Assembly: GCA_027596195.1 (NCBI GenBank)
Contig: JADGJG010000764.1
Location: 1 to 12,801 of the forward strand
Source of the DNA: Podochytrium sp. JEL0797
Lineage: Eukaryota > Chytridiomycota > Chytridiomycetes > Chytridiales > Chytriomycetaceae
Direction of reading: 5' to 3'
DNA: 12,801 bases
The notes beneath the pieces are model-generated. The model saw nothing but the letters and a program-made list of their open reading frames with translations. It searched no databases and was not told where the DNA came from. Position 1 is the first letter of the stretch; the number at the start of each line of letters is the position of its first letter. Positions 11,208 through 12,801 of this stretch are shown here, in pieces. The position numbers and the translations under genes are program-made.

Positions 11208-12715
11208 TACTCACTTTCCATTCCTCAACCTCCCGAACAACAATCGTATCCACCCCCCCGACAGTAGTCTCAACCTCCATCCCCTTGATCATCTCACCCT
11301 CCACAACCTCCACCGACATCCCAATCACCTCCTTCCGAAACTCCCCCTCCCACTTGGCCATCACCACCGCCGCCAAACAGTTCCCCAACACATTCGTGAA
11401 CGTGCGCGCCATGTCCATGAACCAGTCTACTCCGAGGTACACGGCGATCGGCCATTGCGGGATATCAAACTGCGCGAGCGTGGCCGACACGACAATGACA
11501 GTCGCGCTGCGGACACCTGCGACCCCTTTCGAGGAGACCATGAGCATGAGTAACATCACGATTTGTTCCGTGAGAGTTTTGTTCACGCCGGCAGCTTGTG
11601 CGCAAAACATGGCCGCGAGACTGAGGTGGAGGGTGGATCCGTCGAGGTTGAAGGAGTATCCGAACGGAACTACGAAGGCGGTGATTTCGGTGGAGACTCC
11701 GTAGGCTTCGAGGGCTTCAAAGACTTTGGGGAGGGCGGCTTCGGATGTGGCGGTTGTGTAAGCGATGATGAGGGGTTCCTTCATGGCGATTACGAGTTCG
11801 ATGGGGTTGATCTTGAAAAGAAGGCAGACTGTGCCAAACACAATCACGATAAACAGGAAGCAAGTGACGTACAACGTTGCCACGAGTTTTCCGAGCGTGC
11901 CGAGAATCGAGAGACCCCCCGCGGTTCCCACCACAGACGCGATCGAGAACACGACGGCAATTGGAGCCGCCCAGATAATGATGTCGACAAACTTGAACAT
12001 GACGGACTGCACCGCATTCGCCATGGTCAAAATGACTTGCTTGTGGTGTTTGTTGGGTACGACTGCGGTCGCACAGCCAAACAGGATGGCGGCAACGAGA
12101 ACTTGCAGCAGTTCCGAGGTTCCCGAACCGCCCATCATTTCTCCCCAAGTTTTTGGTGTAAGGTGGTTGATCCAGAGTGCGTATGTGAAGGTGGACGTGC
12201 TTGTAATGTTTGGGTTCGCAACCTGCGCGAAACCGCCGTTTCCGGGCTTGACCACGTTGACGGCAACGAGTCCAAAAACGAGAGCGAGGAGCTGTCGCGA
12301 GTTTGATTAATTATTGCTTTGTATACTCTCCAAGTCGACAAGTTCGTAACTCACCGAAACAATTTCAAAATAGATGAACGACTTGAGCGCGAGGCGACCC
12401 AACTTCTTGAGATCCCCATGGCTCGCAATCCCAACGACCATTGAAGAAAACACAAGAGGGAACACAACAAACTGGATGGGTCTCATGAACACGTTGGACG
12501 TGGCAGCCGCGTTGATGCTGAATTGGGGAGCAACGGATCCCAACACGCAGCCGAGGATCATCCCAAGAACAAGCCAGAGTGATAGCGAGCCAATGACCTG
12601 AAACGCCGAGTGAGAAACTGAGAAGGAGCAGACGCGTGTTTAGGAATGCGGGAGTTACCTTTTTCCAAAGAGGGCGGCCGTCGCGGGTTTGAGCAGGTGC
12701 TGCTGTATGAGGCAT
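11203..12715 (-). CDS. Dicarboxylate/amino acid:cation symporter (DAACS/SLC1), distal paralogue, 3 exons
   Basis: Exons 12715-12659, 12597-12355 and 12291-11203 encode 462 residues. Both introns are phase 0 (GTAACT/TTCAG and GTGAGT/GACAG) and sit at the same places as in the proximal paralogue; exon 2 is 243 bp in both. The N-terminus shares AQT, RPLWKK and the family segment MRPIQFVVFPLVFSSMVVGI. The signature segments are identical or nearly so: TTATSEAALP (HP1), NLDGS (TM7), SSKGVAGVRSAT (HP2) and DMARTFTNVLGN (TM8), so the substrate class should match, acidic amino acids being favoured. Differences cluster in the C-terminal tail, which here is repetitive, Val/Glu-rich and ends EEWKVSK. 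The tail end is duplicated downstream in a 136-bp tandem repeat. The 86 bp upstream that remain in the window show no clear promoter element. Confidence 0.93.
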
Positions 12716-12801
12716 TTTCGACGAGGTTTTTTGAACGGGAGATTAATTTTCAAGCCAGTTTTAAGGGGTTGTGGGTGTGGCGGTGCAAAAATCAAGGGCC
12801 A

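Larger units (their letters stand above)
11013..11284. repeat. 136-bp tandem duplication, two units
   Basis: Units 11013-11148 and 11149-11284 align without gaps at a period of 136 bp and are about 85% identical (about 20 mismatches by eye). Unit 2 holds the last 26 codons of the distal transporter, its stop and 54 bp of 3' flank. Unit 1 is the extra copy downstream of the gene. The period is not a multiple of three. Confidence 0.93.

Noticed and set aside
11203..11214. GTGAGT near the end of the distal transporter as a possible extra splice donor
   Set aside because: The two paralogues both end five residues after a shared WK start (WKVSK and WKAPA), which supports the annotated stops. The best downstream acceptor would give a stop at once.

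Overview
The window is nuclear DNA of a small-intron eukaryote, most likely a fungus. The evidence is a fully reconstructable cohesin SMC3 gene of fungal type: 24 exons, 23 introns of 50-118 bp, and the residues IVPQGRI where animals have IVKQGKI. The other genes also carry introns of 58-84 bp. An early-diverging, chytrid-like fungus would fit, but the sequence does not fix the lineage.

Layout. Bases 1-362 are low-complexity DNA with long C and G runs, followed by the SMC3 promoter. SMC3 fills 363-5649 on the plus strand. A 3-exon gene of unknown function, with one probable membrane segment, follows on the plus strand (6135-6856). Everything after that is on the minus strand: a 2-exon small membrane protein (7066-7586), a poorly resolved stretch (7587-8181) with a repeated upstream motif and a possible orphan exon, a 2-exon protein with a Cys/His cluster and a polyglutamine tail (8182-8764), and two tandem 3-exon paralogues of the dicarboxylate/amino acid:cation symporter family (DAACS/SLC1; 9128-10634 and 11203-12715).

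The transporters share intron positions and phases, are about 85% identical in their core by eye, and differ mainly in their C-terminal tails. They keep the Asp and Arg pattern of glutamate/aspartate carriers. The 568 bp between them is the most structured non-coding part of the window. It holds two copies of a 35-bp element, each with a perfect 7-bp inverted repeat, and a 136-bp tandem duplication of the tail end of the distal transporter, which leaves a second, still open copy of its last codons.

The genes have no evident shared pathway. SMC3 is a housekeeping chromosome gene, the transporters are a recent local duplication, and three small genes are unrecognised. I see no defence system, mobile element, CRISPR array or RNA gene. 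The less ordinary signals are the intergenic repeats, the tail duplication and the splice donors, which tolerate T at +3.
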